Shown piece after piece: positions 1 through 9,652 of a stretch of DNA of 64,000 nt (positions are counted from its first letter, which is position 1; every line of letters begins with the position of its first letter). The notes beneath the pieces were generated by a model that was not told where the DNA came from, did no database searches, and saw only the letters and a list, made by a program, of their open reading frames with translations. The position numbers were made by a program, and so were the translations under genes. The stretch lies in NCBI GenBank assembly GCA_018296165.2, contig JACKQL020000028.1:248001-312000 (forward strand). The letters are read 5' to 3'. Source of the stretch: Termitomyces sp. T153 (lineage: Eukaryota; Basidiomycota; Agaricomycetes; Agaricales; Lyophyllaceae).

Positions 1-1
1 T

Positions 2-2491
2 GTAGTAGGTCACTTGTGCTCTTATGAAGGTCGCAAGCCAGAAACAAAGAGATATGCAGTAGTCATGAGCTGGGGAGACTGTCATAATGTCTCAGAGGTT
101 AGAAAGTTTCTGGGGACTTGTGGCACATTTAGGATGTTCATCCAAGATTATGCCAAGATCTCAGAACCTATTAATAGGTTGACTAAGGAAGATGTGGCCT
201 TTGTCTGGGGAGAAGAACAGAAGGAGGCTATGAAGGAAATGAAGAGGAGGTTAGCAAGTTGTGCAGCCCTGAAACCCATAGACTATGAGTCTGAAGGTGC
301 TGTAATCTTGGCAGTGGACACTTCTTGGATGGCTGTTGGGTTTGGTATCTTCCAGGAGGATGGTAGCAATCCCAAGATAAGGACTTGTGCTAGACTAGGG
401 TCAATCACTCTGAATGAGAGAGAAGCCAGGTTTTCACAACCTAAGAGGGAGTTGTATGGGCTTATGAGAGCCTTGCAAGTCAGCAGCTATTGGTTACTAG
501 GGTGCAGGAAGCTTATTGTTGAGAGTGATGCTAAGTACCTGAAAGGGATGCTAAGCAATCCAGGGATTGGGCCTAATGCCACTATAATGCGCTGGGTGGA
601 AGCTGTACTTATGTATCACTTCACCTTGAGGCATGTCCCAGGGAAGACTTTCAGTATGGATGGTTTATCTCGCAGGGAGAAGCAGCCAGGGGATGAGGAG
701 TATGCTCCTGTAGATCAGTCACTATTGGATGATCCCAAACCAATGATCTTTGAATATCCAGATGAGATTAACAAAGTACCTGGTTGGGAGGAGCATGTGC
801 CCCTCAAGTTGGAAGACTTCATAGGCCAGATTGACACAAGAGGAGGTTACTTGCTAGCAACATCTCCAGAAGATGTGCAAGAAGAAGTGAAGTTGGGTAG
901 AGACAGGGAGCAGGGGATAGGCTTAAGGTTGCAAGAGAAGAGTAATAAAGCAGGAACTACCTTGAATCCAGTGGCAGTTCTAACTTTGTCTACACTCTTG
1001 TTACCAGAAGAACCCTCTTCCTCTACAGTAGGAGAGTACCAAGAAGAGAGAAGAACAGAGAAGGGGAAAACCTTAGACAGTCTCTTGCCTCTAGTACAGG
1101 ACTGGCTTAGGCATCCTGGAAAAGTACAAAGAGAAGTGTTAGGGATGAAAGAAGGACAGTTTCTCAAGTTTGCAAGACAATTCTTCTTTGATCTTAAAGG
1201 AAGGCTCTATAGAAGAGGAGAAGAAGGAAAACACAAGCTAGTGATAGAGAAGGACAGGAGGATGTACATGTTGAAGTCAGCCCATGATGCACTAGGCCAT
1301 AGAGGGACCTTTGCAACTAAAGCATTGTTAGAGGAAAGGTTTTGGTGGCCAGAAATGGAAGCAGATGTAAAGTGGTACATAGACACTTGTCATGCTTGCC
1401 AAGTTCGTCAGAAGGTGGCAGTGTGCAGGCAACCAGTGGTAGCCTATACTCCTAGTATATTTGAAACCATACACTTGGATACCATGCATATGACACCAAG
1501 TTCAAATGGGTGTAAATATATTGTACATGGGAGGTGTGCTTTAACCTCATGGATGGAAGGTAGACCTTTGAGGAAGGACAACCACAAGTTGATTGGGCAG
1601 TGGCTATTTGAAGAAGTAATCTGTAGATGGGGGTGCATAAGCAACATTGTGACAGACAATGCTGGGCAGTTTACAAAGGTGGTACATTGGCTATCTAAGA
1701 AGTATGGGATACAGGGCATAACTATTGCTCCCTATAATTCTAGAGCTAATGGAAGGATAGAAAGACCACATTGGGATGTGAGGCAAGCCTTGTATAAAGC
1801 CTGTGAAGACAAGACCAAGTGGTATTGGTTCTTCTGGCATGTAATGTGGGCAGACAGGATCACAGTTAGAAAGAGGTTTGGGTGTTCCCCCTTTTTCTTA
1901 GTAACTGGAGCACATCCTATTCTACCATTGGACTTAGTGGAGGCAACTTGGTTAGTGGACTGGCCTGAAGGACCAGTGTCTACTGAAGAACTAGTTGGCC
2001 TCAGGGCTCAAGCATTGGCAAAGCACTATCAGCATGTGGAGGAGATGAGGAGCAGAGTTAGTAAGGAAAAGTTGAAATGGGCAGAGAATTTCACAAGAGA
2101 AAATGAAACCTCTATTAAAGAGTACAAGTTCAAGCCAAAAGACTTAGTATTGGTTAGGAATATGGTGGCAGCCAAGTCATTGAGTGGGAAGATGTCTGCT
2201 CGCTATTGGGGACCTATGGTAGTGCTCACAAGAACTAAAGGGGGCAACTACATAGTGGCAGAGTTGGATGGTACTGTGTGGCAAGAAAGGGTGGCAGCAT
2301 TCAGGGTCATTCCTTACAAGGCTAGGCAACACATCATGCTGCCTACCAGTATAGAAGAATGGATTGATATCACTCCATCTAAACTACAAGAGCTAAGGGA
2401 AGAAAGGACTGAGGGAATTGTTGAGGAGGATCTTTACCTCCAGGGCATACATCTGCATGAAGGAAACCCACAAGTCACAGGACCCAGCTAA
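2..2491 (+). CDS. Ty3/gypsy pol, 3' part (RT end, RNase H, integrase), element A
   Basis: The reading frame is open from base 2 with no start codon, so this is the C-terminal part of a polyprotein entering from outside the window. Order: end of RT/thumb (VRKFLG), RNase H with acidic residues in LAVDTS, ELYGL, VESDAK and MDGLSRR, an H2C2 zinc finger (HDALGH ... CHAC, about 1280-1410), and an integrase core with D in LDTMHM, D in VTDNAGQF and E in NGRIERPH. All catalytic acids visible are present, and there is no stop or frameshift over about 830 codons. The C-terminus has no chromodomain. The same clade is seen decayed in element B (59.8-62.0 kb), where the order of domains is identical. CpG is very scarce in spite of the intact frame. 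Gypsy identity is firm; whether the copy is active cannot be judged because gag, protease and most of RT lie outside. Confidence 0.93.
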   Translation, partial: VVGHLCSYEGRKPETKRYAVVMSWGDCHNVSEVRKFLGTCGTFRMFIQDYAKISEPINRLTKEDVAFVWGEEQKEAMKEMKRRLASCAALKPIDYESEGAVILAVDTSWMAVGFGIFQEDGSNPKIRTCARLGSITLNEREARFSQPKRELYGLMRALQVSSYWLLGCRKLIVESDAKYLKGMLSNPGIGPNATIMRWVEAVLMYHFTLRHVPGKTFSMDGLSRREKQPGDEEYAPVDQSLLDDPKPMIFEYPDEINKVPGWEEHVPLKLEDFIGQIDTRGGYLLATSPEDVQEEVKLGRDREQGIGLRLQEKSNKAGTTLNPVAVLTLSTLLLPEEPSSSTVGEYQEERRTEKGKTLDSLLPLVQDWLRHPGKVQREVLGMKEGQFLKFARQFFFDLKGRLYRRGEEGKHKLVIEKDRRMYMLKSAHDALGHRGTFATKALLEERFWWPEMEADVKWYIDTCHACQVRQKVAVCRQPVVAYTPSIFETIHLDTMHMTPSSNGCKYIVHGRCALTSWMEGRPLRKDNHKLIGQWLFEEVICRWGCISNIVTDNAGQFTKVVHWLSKKYGIQGITIAPYNSRANGRIERPHWDVRQALYKACEDKTKWYWFFWHVMWADRITVRKRFGCSPFFLVTGAHPILPLDLVEATWLVDWPEGPVSTEELVGLRAQALAKHYQHVEEMRSRVSKEKLKWAENFTRENETSIKEYKFKPKDLVLVRNMVAAKSLSGKMSARYWGPMVVLTRTKGGNYIVAELDGTVWQERVAAFRVIPYKARQHIMLPTSIEEWIDITPSKLQELREERTEGIVEEDLYLQGIHLHEGNPQVTGPS

Positions 2492-2923
2492 GTTATGGAC
2501 AAAAGCCTCAAGGACCATGGAAATAAGTTGACATGTTGAGGAAATGTATTGAAGAAGGTGTATAGTTATGCTAGGGGACTGCTATACGGTGTCTACGACG
2601 CTAGGAAATGATAGCGGGGGTATAGAAAGTGCCGAGGCAACAAAACAAAGGAGCACAAATGAGGGAAGCGGGGTAAAGCAGGAATATAAATGGCGAACTG
2701 AGAATAAACCGGGGGAGGGTGAAAAGAAGCAAGAAAAGTTGCAAAAGGAGCTGTGGCGCATCACTTGATCAGGGATCAAAGCCAATCGGAGATGATCAAT
2801 GATGAGCAAACAAAGAAGTTTGACACGGGCGGCCGTTTTGAAAGAAGCAAGGCAAAGAAAGCAAAAACTCGCAAAATACAACAATCTATTGGGGCTAAGA
2901 CCTAGCAAGCTGAACTATAACAA
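2492..2923. other. Convergent intergenic gap between pol and antisense gene (element A)
   Basis: Separates the stop of pol (+) from the stop of the antisense gene (-). It becomes CpG-rich from about 2580 onward. There is a TATA-like AATATAAAT near 2692, which I do not interpret further. No credible ORF is present; the short ORFs here lack family features. Confidence 0.5.
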
Positions 2924-4177
2924 CTACAACGTTGCTTCGATAGCGTTCGCTACTTCGTCCGCTTTGGGATCCGTCCCAGAGACCTCAATAGAAGAATTTT
3001 CGGTGATAACTGGCTGGGAAAAGATTGATAAGTGACAGGAAGGTTCCGAATAAGTAACGAAGGCAAACCAATTGCGAATCGGAGGCAACTTGCAGATCAC
3101 AAATCAAGATGCCAGTGTCGGCAATGTCATGATCGTCGAGTGCGGTCCTAACAGCCTCGCGACGGGCAATAAGTTGCTTGCAGAGTTGCTGAGCGATGTC
3201 CAGGGCAAAAAGCTGTTGGCAGGCAGTTTGATCGAGTGCCTGAGCGTAGTCACGTAGCGTGGAGCGAGAAACCTTGCCGTCCTTGGCTAAAATGCGATCG
3301 GTTTCGTCCAACAAAGCCTGTGCACAGGAACCGTCGGGACGGTACGAAGCTGAAGAAGAAGGATCAAGAAAGGTTCAAATGAAAGAAGTAAAAGAACGCA
3401 CCAACGGAAGGGTGGAGACGGGGTTTCTTGGCTTCTGGTGCTGCCTCAGGAACATGCTGATGGGAGAGGGAAAAGAGCGAGAAACGAGTAAATAGCTCGT
3501 TAATTTGCATTTCTAAAAATAAAGGAGAAGCTCACGTCGTTAGGCTTGCGCTTGGAAGGGCGTGGAGAGGACACACTCATCATCTCCACGTCACTATCAC
3601 GCTCCTGACGGCGTTCACGAGCTTTGCGAGCGTCATCACGACGGCGGGTCTGGGAGGCATCAGAATGGAGTCGTGATGAGAAATGAAGGGCGAACCTCAG
3701 CACGTTCTTTAGCCTCTTTGGCGGCTCGGTCGGCAGCTTCTTTGACACGACGGTCCTTGATTATTTTAAGGATGGTGTCGGCAAAAATACACCAATTCTT
3801 GATAGTGGCAGAAGACTGTGCAAGGCTGCAATCGATGAGTTCCTGAACGCCGTATAAGGCTTCGTAGATGCCCGATTGTTGAGAAATGTGCTCGAAATCG
3901 GACTGGTCTGTAAAAACCTGGATAGAAGAGGTGTTAGTGGATGAAAATCTCGAAAGAGTAAAGAACATACCAGTTCAGCAGCTCCAACATGACGTGCAAC
4001 CAAAACTGGAGATCCTTTAGCCTTGGCCTCTTCAGCAAGTCGAGTGATGGCTGAAACAAAAGCAGGATAGTGCCGGATGCCTTTGATACGCTGGGTTTTG
4101 TCTCGATAGACCGAGTTTTCAAGGAGAGAGTAAGGATCTGAAGAAACAGGGTTTTTGGGACCAGTAGGAGGAGACAT
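2924..4177 (-). CDS. Intact six-exon antisense gene of element A, unknown function
   Basis: I do not recognise the product. Proposed exons (minus strand): 4177-3971, 3917-3696, 3649-3536, 3456-3402, 3349-3069, 3013-2924. The lengths 207, 222, 114, 55, 281 and 90 nt sum to 969 nt (322 aa), and all phases agree without an in-frame stop. Introns are 53, 46, 79, 52 and 55 nt with GT...AG ends (GTATGT, GTTCGC, GTGAGC, GTGCGT, GTTTGC donors). The start is the first ATG (MSPPTGPK). The middle is a highly charged, probably helical stretch (DRRVKEAADRAAKEAKERAE, then Arg-rich), followed by a basic cluster PRPSKRKP that could be a nuclear signal; the C-terminus is acidic. It lies between pol and the polypurine tract/3' LTR, on the opposite strand. 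CpG is abundant, unlike the neighbouring pol. No zinc cluster is visible, so it is not clearly related to the antisense genes of B, C, D and E. The exon model is inferred from sequence only; the third acceptor has an alternative (TTTTTAG). Confidence 0.72.
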
Positions 4178-4377
4178 GAGGAACTAAGGGATTGAGGAGG
4201 TGAACGACAGAGAGGAGGGATTAAATGTCTTTTGGAAGGATAGGGTGACAGCCACAACATGCAAGAGAAACCTCAAAAACATTGCAAAGAGAAAGGGACA
4301 CATGTTGTGAAATTATGTCAAAAATATGGAACTTAGCCTATTCTGGAACTGTAGATGACTGAGGACAGTCATTATTT

Positions 4378-4390
4378 GGTGGGGGGGAGA
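4378..4390 (+). promoter_or_regulatory. Polypurine tract of element A
   Basis: GGTGGGGGGGAGA lies immediately before the putative LTR start TGATACG. A purine run just upstream of the 3' LTR is the expected plus-strand primer. Bases 4178-4377 hold only the 5' flank of the antisense gene, with no clear TATA box. Confidence 0.55.
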
Positions 4391-4726
4391 TGATACGATG
4401 TTGTCACACCATTGGGAACATAATAAACACCAGAAGTCAAAACAAACATTTATTAAGGCTGAAAACTGTAAGCCTCCTGGTAAAACAAGTCCCAGCAACA
4501 TTATCCCTTTAAATACACCAGAAAAAAGACAGAACAGGATAGGACAAGGACTATACTAGACTATACACTCAATAATAGTCCAATCACTGTAATGGGAGGG
4601 GAAGCATGGGACTGGCAAAAGCACCTGAGTGGCATCAATTCTGGCAAGATCTAGATCTGATCTAAGAATAACCAGATTGGAATATTGACTGAAAGGAGGT
4701 AAAGGAGGAATGAATGAGAAAGAATG

Positions 4727-4975
4727 GAATGAAGGGAAGGGAAAGGAAGATGAATGGAAGGATATGAAAAGAATGGAATGAAGGGAAGGGAAAGGAAGAT
4801 GAATGGAAGGATATGAAATGAATGGAATGAAGGGAAGGGAAAGGAAGATGAATGGAAGGATATGAAATGAATGGAATGAAGGGAAGGGAAAGGAAGATGA
4901 ATGGAAGGATATGAAATGAATGGAATGAAGGGAAGGGAAAGGAAGATGAATGGAAGAACCTGAATGGGAAAGAAC
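4727..4975. repeat. 49-bp purine minisatellite, about 5 copies
   Basis: The string GAAGGGAAGG recurs at 4731, 4780, 4829, 4878 and 4927, an exact 49-bp period. The plus strand is almost only A, G and T with very few C. Degenerate relatives of the unit continue to about 5160. The long opposite-strand frames across it (Ser/Pro/Phe-rich) are a by-product of the repeat. Confidence 0.9.
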
Positions 4976-5343
4976 CTAAAAGGGGAAGAATATGAAAGGA
5001 ATAAAGGAAGATGAATGGAATGAATGGGAGGGGACAGATGAATGGAAGAACCTGAATGGGAAAGGACCTGAATGGGGAAGAATATGAAATAAATAAAGGA
5101 AGAAGAAGGGAAGAAACTGAATGGAGAAGAATATGAATGGAAGAAATACAAAGGAGGGAGAGATAAATGGGGCAAATGGAAGCTAAGAATGCAAAGGAGG
5201 AATGATGGAACCAGGAACTGGCCTGTGGCACTGAAACAGGCATGCCAAAAGGGGGAATTAGAATAACAGTTATGAATAAGGGGCTGGAAAGTATGGAACC
5301 AAAAGTCACATGTAGAGGGTGGTCTGTGCACTGTAGAAAGAGG

Positions 5344-5350
5344 TATAAAT
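5344..5350 (+). promoter_or_regulatory. LTR TATA box (element A)
   Basis: TATAAAT within GAGGTATAAATAGCCC, about 170 bp before the proposed LTR end. Its orientation agrees with a plus-strand element. Confidence 0.5.
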
Positions 5351-5574
5351 AGCCCAAGTAGAGTAGCAAATGGACAGGCAATTAATAGGCAAAGGCTTGG
5401 TGGTTCCCAGGGAGTGAATCACTTAGGCTGGAGTTTGTTGAGACCCCTCTGCATTCAGAATAGAAATATTTTGGAAGTAAACCCCTTCAACTTCAAGCAT
5501 TCATCAAGACATCAGTGTGGAATTGGAGTAGACTGCCTAAGTCTTCAAGAAAGCCCCAGAACTATCAGTATTAC

Positions 5575-5680
5575 TCTAACCCAGTACTACAGAGGGTCTA
5601 GACTTTGGAGACTTGTGAGGATAAGCAAGGAGAAGTGGTCTGAACAAGTCTGAGGTGGTCTGGGGAAGTCTAAGACAAGA
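5575..5680 (-). repeat. LTR-alpha fragment
   Basis: The stretch GTGGTCTGGGGAAGTCTAAG with its left flank matches, in order, the inner part of the minus-oriented LTR-alpha copies (for example 34220-34325). Both ends are lost. The preceding 5515-5574 holds nothing I recognise. Confidence 0.4.
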
Positions 5681-5689
5681 TACAGGGAA

Positions 5690-8600
5690 GAGTTGAACTA
5701 GCAATCAAAATCTACAATGTCCACATAGACATTGCAAATCTTGCCAGGGACCCTCATGGCAACCCTAGCACTATAGTTCACTATGGAACAACTTCCAATC
5801 ATTTCCAGCTGCAGAGTAATGGGGGTGGCCAATGGTGCCACCTGTATCCCAGCCAGATGCACAAATGAGGAAGTGATTCTGGAGGTGGTTCTCCCCAAAC
5901 CCCACAGCATCCATGCTTTGTGGCCATTCACTTCTACCCATGTGACAAGACATTCTTTGTCTCATGCTGGCAGCACTGGGCAGTCCATGGCACCTTTGGA
6001 TGCCATGAGCTGCACTTTTCTCATGCAAACCTCAATGCTAGGTTATCTCTTCCTTTGCTCCTCAATAGGAACCTTTGTAAGGGCAAATAATCCCTCACTA
6101 TTACTACCATGGGTATAGTACTTGTTGTCATATGTTTCCAATTCAATGTACTCCTCTGCATGCTCCTGAGTCCCATCAGACTCAAATGCATTGCTGGTGT
6201 TGGCCTCAGCAGGCTCTTCCTCCTGCTCATCATTGGCTTCCCTTATATCTGATGGAGCAGCTGTATGAGCTGCTCACACAAATACCCAGAGAGCTGGTTT
6301 AGCTGGCTCCCTGCACTCATGTGCAAAGTGCCCAGCCTTCTCACACTTATGGCAGTTTGCAGACTGCCTAGCCTCTTTGCTGGGTTGGCCAGATGCTATG
6401 GCCACAACATTTTTTCCTACAGCAGATGTTTTCTTGCTGCCTGCACTGCTGCCACAGGCTAGAAGGGCCCCAAGCTCATGCTGGCTCCTAGTATCAAGGG
6501 TCTTGAAGCCACATGTATAGCTGGTCTCTTTGCTGACCACAATGGCTGTGACCAACCATGCTGTCCAGTCATCTCTGTCCACTTGGCTAATGCAGAACCC
6601 ATTGCTGGGGACTGTGCTGCTGCTAACAACAGCTGCCATCCTGACTGACTTTTCTTGCTGCACTCTAAATAGTCCATAGCAGCTAGGATATCTATTGAAA
6701 TTAGGACTTTCTCATGATTGTGCCCATCCCTACTATACTGAGCTACAGCATAGAATACACAAATGCTTATCAGCCAGTCTTCAAGTTCACTGAACTTAGC
6801 AGACCCTGCATAGGAAATGATCATTTTTGATGGATCACTCTGCCTAGGCTTGAGTCCTTCTGGTATAGCCAGTCATACTGCAAGCAACTGCTTCATTACC
6901 ACCCTTAGACAATTGTGCATCATCTGGCAGTGATATTCATGGGCTTCCTCTATTCCTGGAGTTGCAAACCATCCATAATGTTGTGGCAGCATTGAGAACT
7001 GCCATGGCTGTCTCTCTGAGAGGAATATAGTCCTCTTCCTCACAGTTCTACATCCCACACCATCTGCCTCACCAAGAGGGCCCTCATCTAGTCCTCCTAG
7101 ATCTGTTGGACCTCCTCTCAGAGGTGGCAGTGGTCCTCTTTCTGGGCCTCTACTTCCTGCTCCTGGACCTTGGGGTCTATAGTGTGGTGTAGATAGAGGG
7201 GAAGACACAGGATCACTGTCTGGTGATCCTTATCCTAGGTCTCCTCTACCTACAAGTCCTTCCCCAGACTAGTTTGCAGTAGCATTTGCTCTGTGCCCTA
7301 TGTGATTCTGAGAATCTGTGGGGCTCTGACCAGTCCTAGCATGTCCATCTTTGAGAGGAGAGCAAGAATCACACTCCTTCCTCTTAATTGGCCTAGTTTG
7401 TTTCAGTGGAACATACCCTTCAGGCCAAACATCATAGGCAGTATTCTCTTGGAACACCACCCTTTGATCATCTATGTAGGACTGTCCAAAGTCCTCCATA
7501 TCCCCATTGCAAAATTGCTATAGAGCAATTCAATCTTTCCAAGTCAGCGCTCTCTGTGTAGACCCACCTGGTCTATGCCACACCACTGGTTGCTCTACCA
7601 TAATCACTGACCCTGCATCAGCAGACACTAAGTCTGGTGCTATGATTGTGCCCAATGTGGCCCATCATTGACAGTCCACAGCAGCCTGTCTAGCCATGTA
7701 ATCACATGGCATTTCACCAGGCTGCTGCAGTGCTTGCAACAGAGTCAATGCTTTGTTGACTGGGTATAGTGAGGGCACATAGGCCCCACCAAAATATGGT
7801 GATGACATTGCAGACAATGCCTGCAATGCCTGCAGCTTCTTGCACTGAAGGTAATCCATTACTTCCTGTGCCAAGAACAACATGTCTGTTGGGATAAATT
7901 GATGGTCCACAGTAGCCTGTTTAGCTGCATAATCATGCATCATCCTGCCAGGCTGTTGCAGTGCTTGCAACAGAGTCAATGCTTTGTTGACTGAGGACAG
8001 TGGAGGCACATAGGCTCACCCAATGTACAGAGATCACATCACAGACAATGTCTGCAATCTCTGCAGTCTTCTTGTATTCATTACCTCCTGTGCTAAAAAC
8101 AGCATGTAAATGTCCATATATTTCACTAGATCAGTTGGGATGATATTGTCTCCCAACAATCTCTGGATCACAATGTGCTTAGCTACTCTAGCAGCTAAAC
8201 ATTGCTGAGTTGAGGTCTTAGGGACCTCAACATGGCTTTGCCAGAATGCTATTACCCTTTGACAAAGGATGTTGTCTAGATGAGCCTCACTGTCTGTATC
8301 AGAGGTGTCTCCAACATCCTTTAGTATTGTTTCAATAAACACAACTGGGGCTGCCAATCACATACCCAGCACTGGCCCAGCTCATGATCTTATAGACCCA
8401 CAAGCCCTGTATGAAGAGACTTCTCTATTCCTCAGTGGTGTTTCCACCATCACAGAGTCAATCTGACCTTCTGCAGCAATTGGGAAGGATTGAAGTCCTT
8501 CCAGCCTCAGCACTGTGGGTGCATACAAAGAGGCCTTCCCCTTGTCTGACAATGCCACTGCACCTCCTGGCTCTGCTGTTGAGTACAGTCAAGTAGAGGG

Positions 8601-8855
8601 CCCTTGCATGCCCTCCACTAGCATGCCCTCCTGACTACCTGCAGGTGGTCATACCAGAGTGACTGCTGGCAGTCCTCCTGGCATCACAGCACTCTCCCTG
8701 CCCCTGTTATGGTGTGACATGACAAATTCTGATGTCCCATGTGGAGCACTCTTGAATGCTCCATCAAACTCTGTCTCAGACCTAGGCCCAAGCACCTGAC
8801 CTTTCATAGTCACCACTGTGCCTGTAAGGGGACAACTCTTATTAGGTAACTCCAA
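5690..8855 (-). pseudogene. Gag-protease relic, gypsy-type (element F)
   Basis: Read right to left: a long N-terminal gag region starting near ATG 8855, a duplicated segment (about 8090-7675), a capsid region (FSMLPQHYG, about 7000; KFSELEDWLISIC, about 6790), a CCHC zinc knuckle CHKCEKAGHFAHEC near 6350, and a protease fold to about 5700. The protease active-site triplet reads GLG (LWGLGRTTS) where an Asp-Ser/Thr-Gly is expected. Frames are broken by several stops. RT and the rest of pol are missing at the left edge. The closest relative in the window is element K (19-20.2 kb), sharing the SAKFSELE(D/N)WL capsid segment. The family is a Ty3/gypsy gag by its CCHC-then-protease order; finer placement is uncertain. 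Confidence 0.75.
7675..8100 (-). repeat. 231-bp in-frame tandem duplication in F gag
   Basis: TCCACA plus a long following match starts at 7675 and again at 7906, a period of 231 bp (77 codons). Both copies encode the segment NKALTLLQALQQPG followed by a Tyr-Ala-x-(K/R)-Gln-Ala stretch. Copies differ mainly by transitions; the second is truncated at its far end. Confidence 0.8.
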
Positions 8856-8991
8856 CTCTATCTGGCCTTAGTCATAAGTATAGCATCATCTCTAGCATAT
8901 CCAATTGACTGGCTGCCAAGCCCCTGCACCCTCCAATCAGTTGTAGTCAGCCCTTCATAGTCATTGGATTCTATTTCCCCTTTTAATGTAT

Positions 8992-9337
8992 TGTTAGTCA
9001 TTACTGTTTAGCATACCCAGGCCACTTATCACATATAGCATTAGTCATAGCATAGCCACAGATGTAGTATATAAACTGATCTGCAGAATAGGATATCCTC
9101 AGACTAAACAATAGCAGTGTCTTCCTGGCCTATCCACTAGATCAACTGTAAGAGCCCCAGCATCATTACCTTAGCCTTGCTTGCTGTGCTTGCCTGCTTG
9201 CCAGACTCTTAGCTGCTTATACTGCCCTTTGACTCTTGCTTGCCACCCACATTACTTGTCATTGCTGGGTCTATCCATCATTGCACTCCATCCCCTTACA
9301 GTGCCCATTGTGGAAGGTGCACATCAAAATTTTAACA
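8992..9337 (+). repeat. Possible solo LTR (TGTTA...TAACA)
   Basis: 346 bp with perfect 5-bp inverted ends TGTTA/TAACA and a plus-oriented TATA box (GTATATAAAC near 9068). Flanks TGTAT and TGCTG do not form a target duplication. No second copy is present here for comparison. The 8856-8991 stretch on its left shows nothing identifiable. Confidence 0.35.
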
Positions 9338-9428
9338 TGCTGATCACAACTAGTGGCAGTGAACTTCTTTTTGAGAAGTTCAGGTTTTCCCCTTGCAAAT
9401 GAGTTATCACTTGTTTGACTTGAAAAAA

Positions 9429-9646
9429 TGTAACATTTCTGTTATGGGTCATGCAGCTTACAGTTCACACAATGTAAGTCTAAACCAGTCAATAGTTCTG
9501 TCTATGAAGTATGAAGTAAGGCACTGCCTTATATAAGTAAGAGTATAGTACTTGTAGGAATAGTATCACATGACACTATCATTATAATTAAATAAATAAT
9601 ATATACTAGGGACATATGTAAAGCATGTAACAGAGCATCTGTTACA
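9429..9646. mobile_element. 218-bp element with TGTAACA/TGTTACA ends
   Basis: Starts TGTAACA and ends TGTTACA, with a further inverted match (CTGTTA near the left end, TAACAG near the right). It is AT-rich inside and has no ORF. The integrase reading frame of element I begins right after it (TFCKSCEIC). It could be a short solo LTR or a MITE-like element; there is no target duplication I can see. Confidence 0.5.
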
Positions 9647-9652
9647 TTTTGC

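Larger units (their letters stand above)
4391..5514 (+). repeat. Putative 3' LTR of element A
   Basis: Begins TGATACG directly after a purine tract and can be closed at GACATCA (5514), giving TGAT/ATCA inverted ends and a length of about 1.1 kb. It contains a purine-rich minisatellite in the U3 part and a TATA box (GGTATAAATAG, 5342-5352) on the plus strand. The 5' LTR is outside the window, so the right boundary is not confirmed by comparison and no target duplication can be checked. Confidence 0.5.

Noticed and set aside
847..1719. Minus-strand ORFs inside element A pol
   Set aside because: They are shadows of the intact plus-strand pol frame.
2680..2720. TATA-like AATATAAATGG as an LTR promoter between pol and antisense gene of A
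   Set aside because: A better polypurine tract and LTR start lie at 4378-4391, and accepting this one would cut the antisense gene off the element without supporting ends.
4651..5381. Opposite-strand ORFs of 226 and 239 codons, Ser/Pro/Phe-rich
   Set aside because: They run over the 49-bp purine repeat in two frames at once, which is typical of low-complexity sequence, and have no other support.
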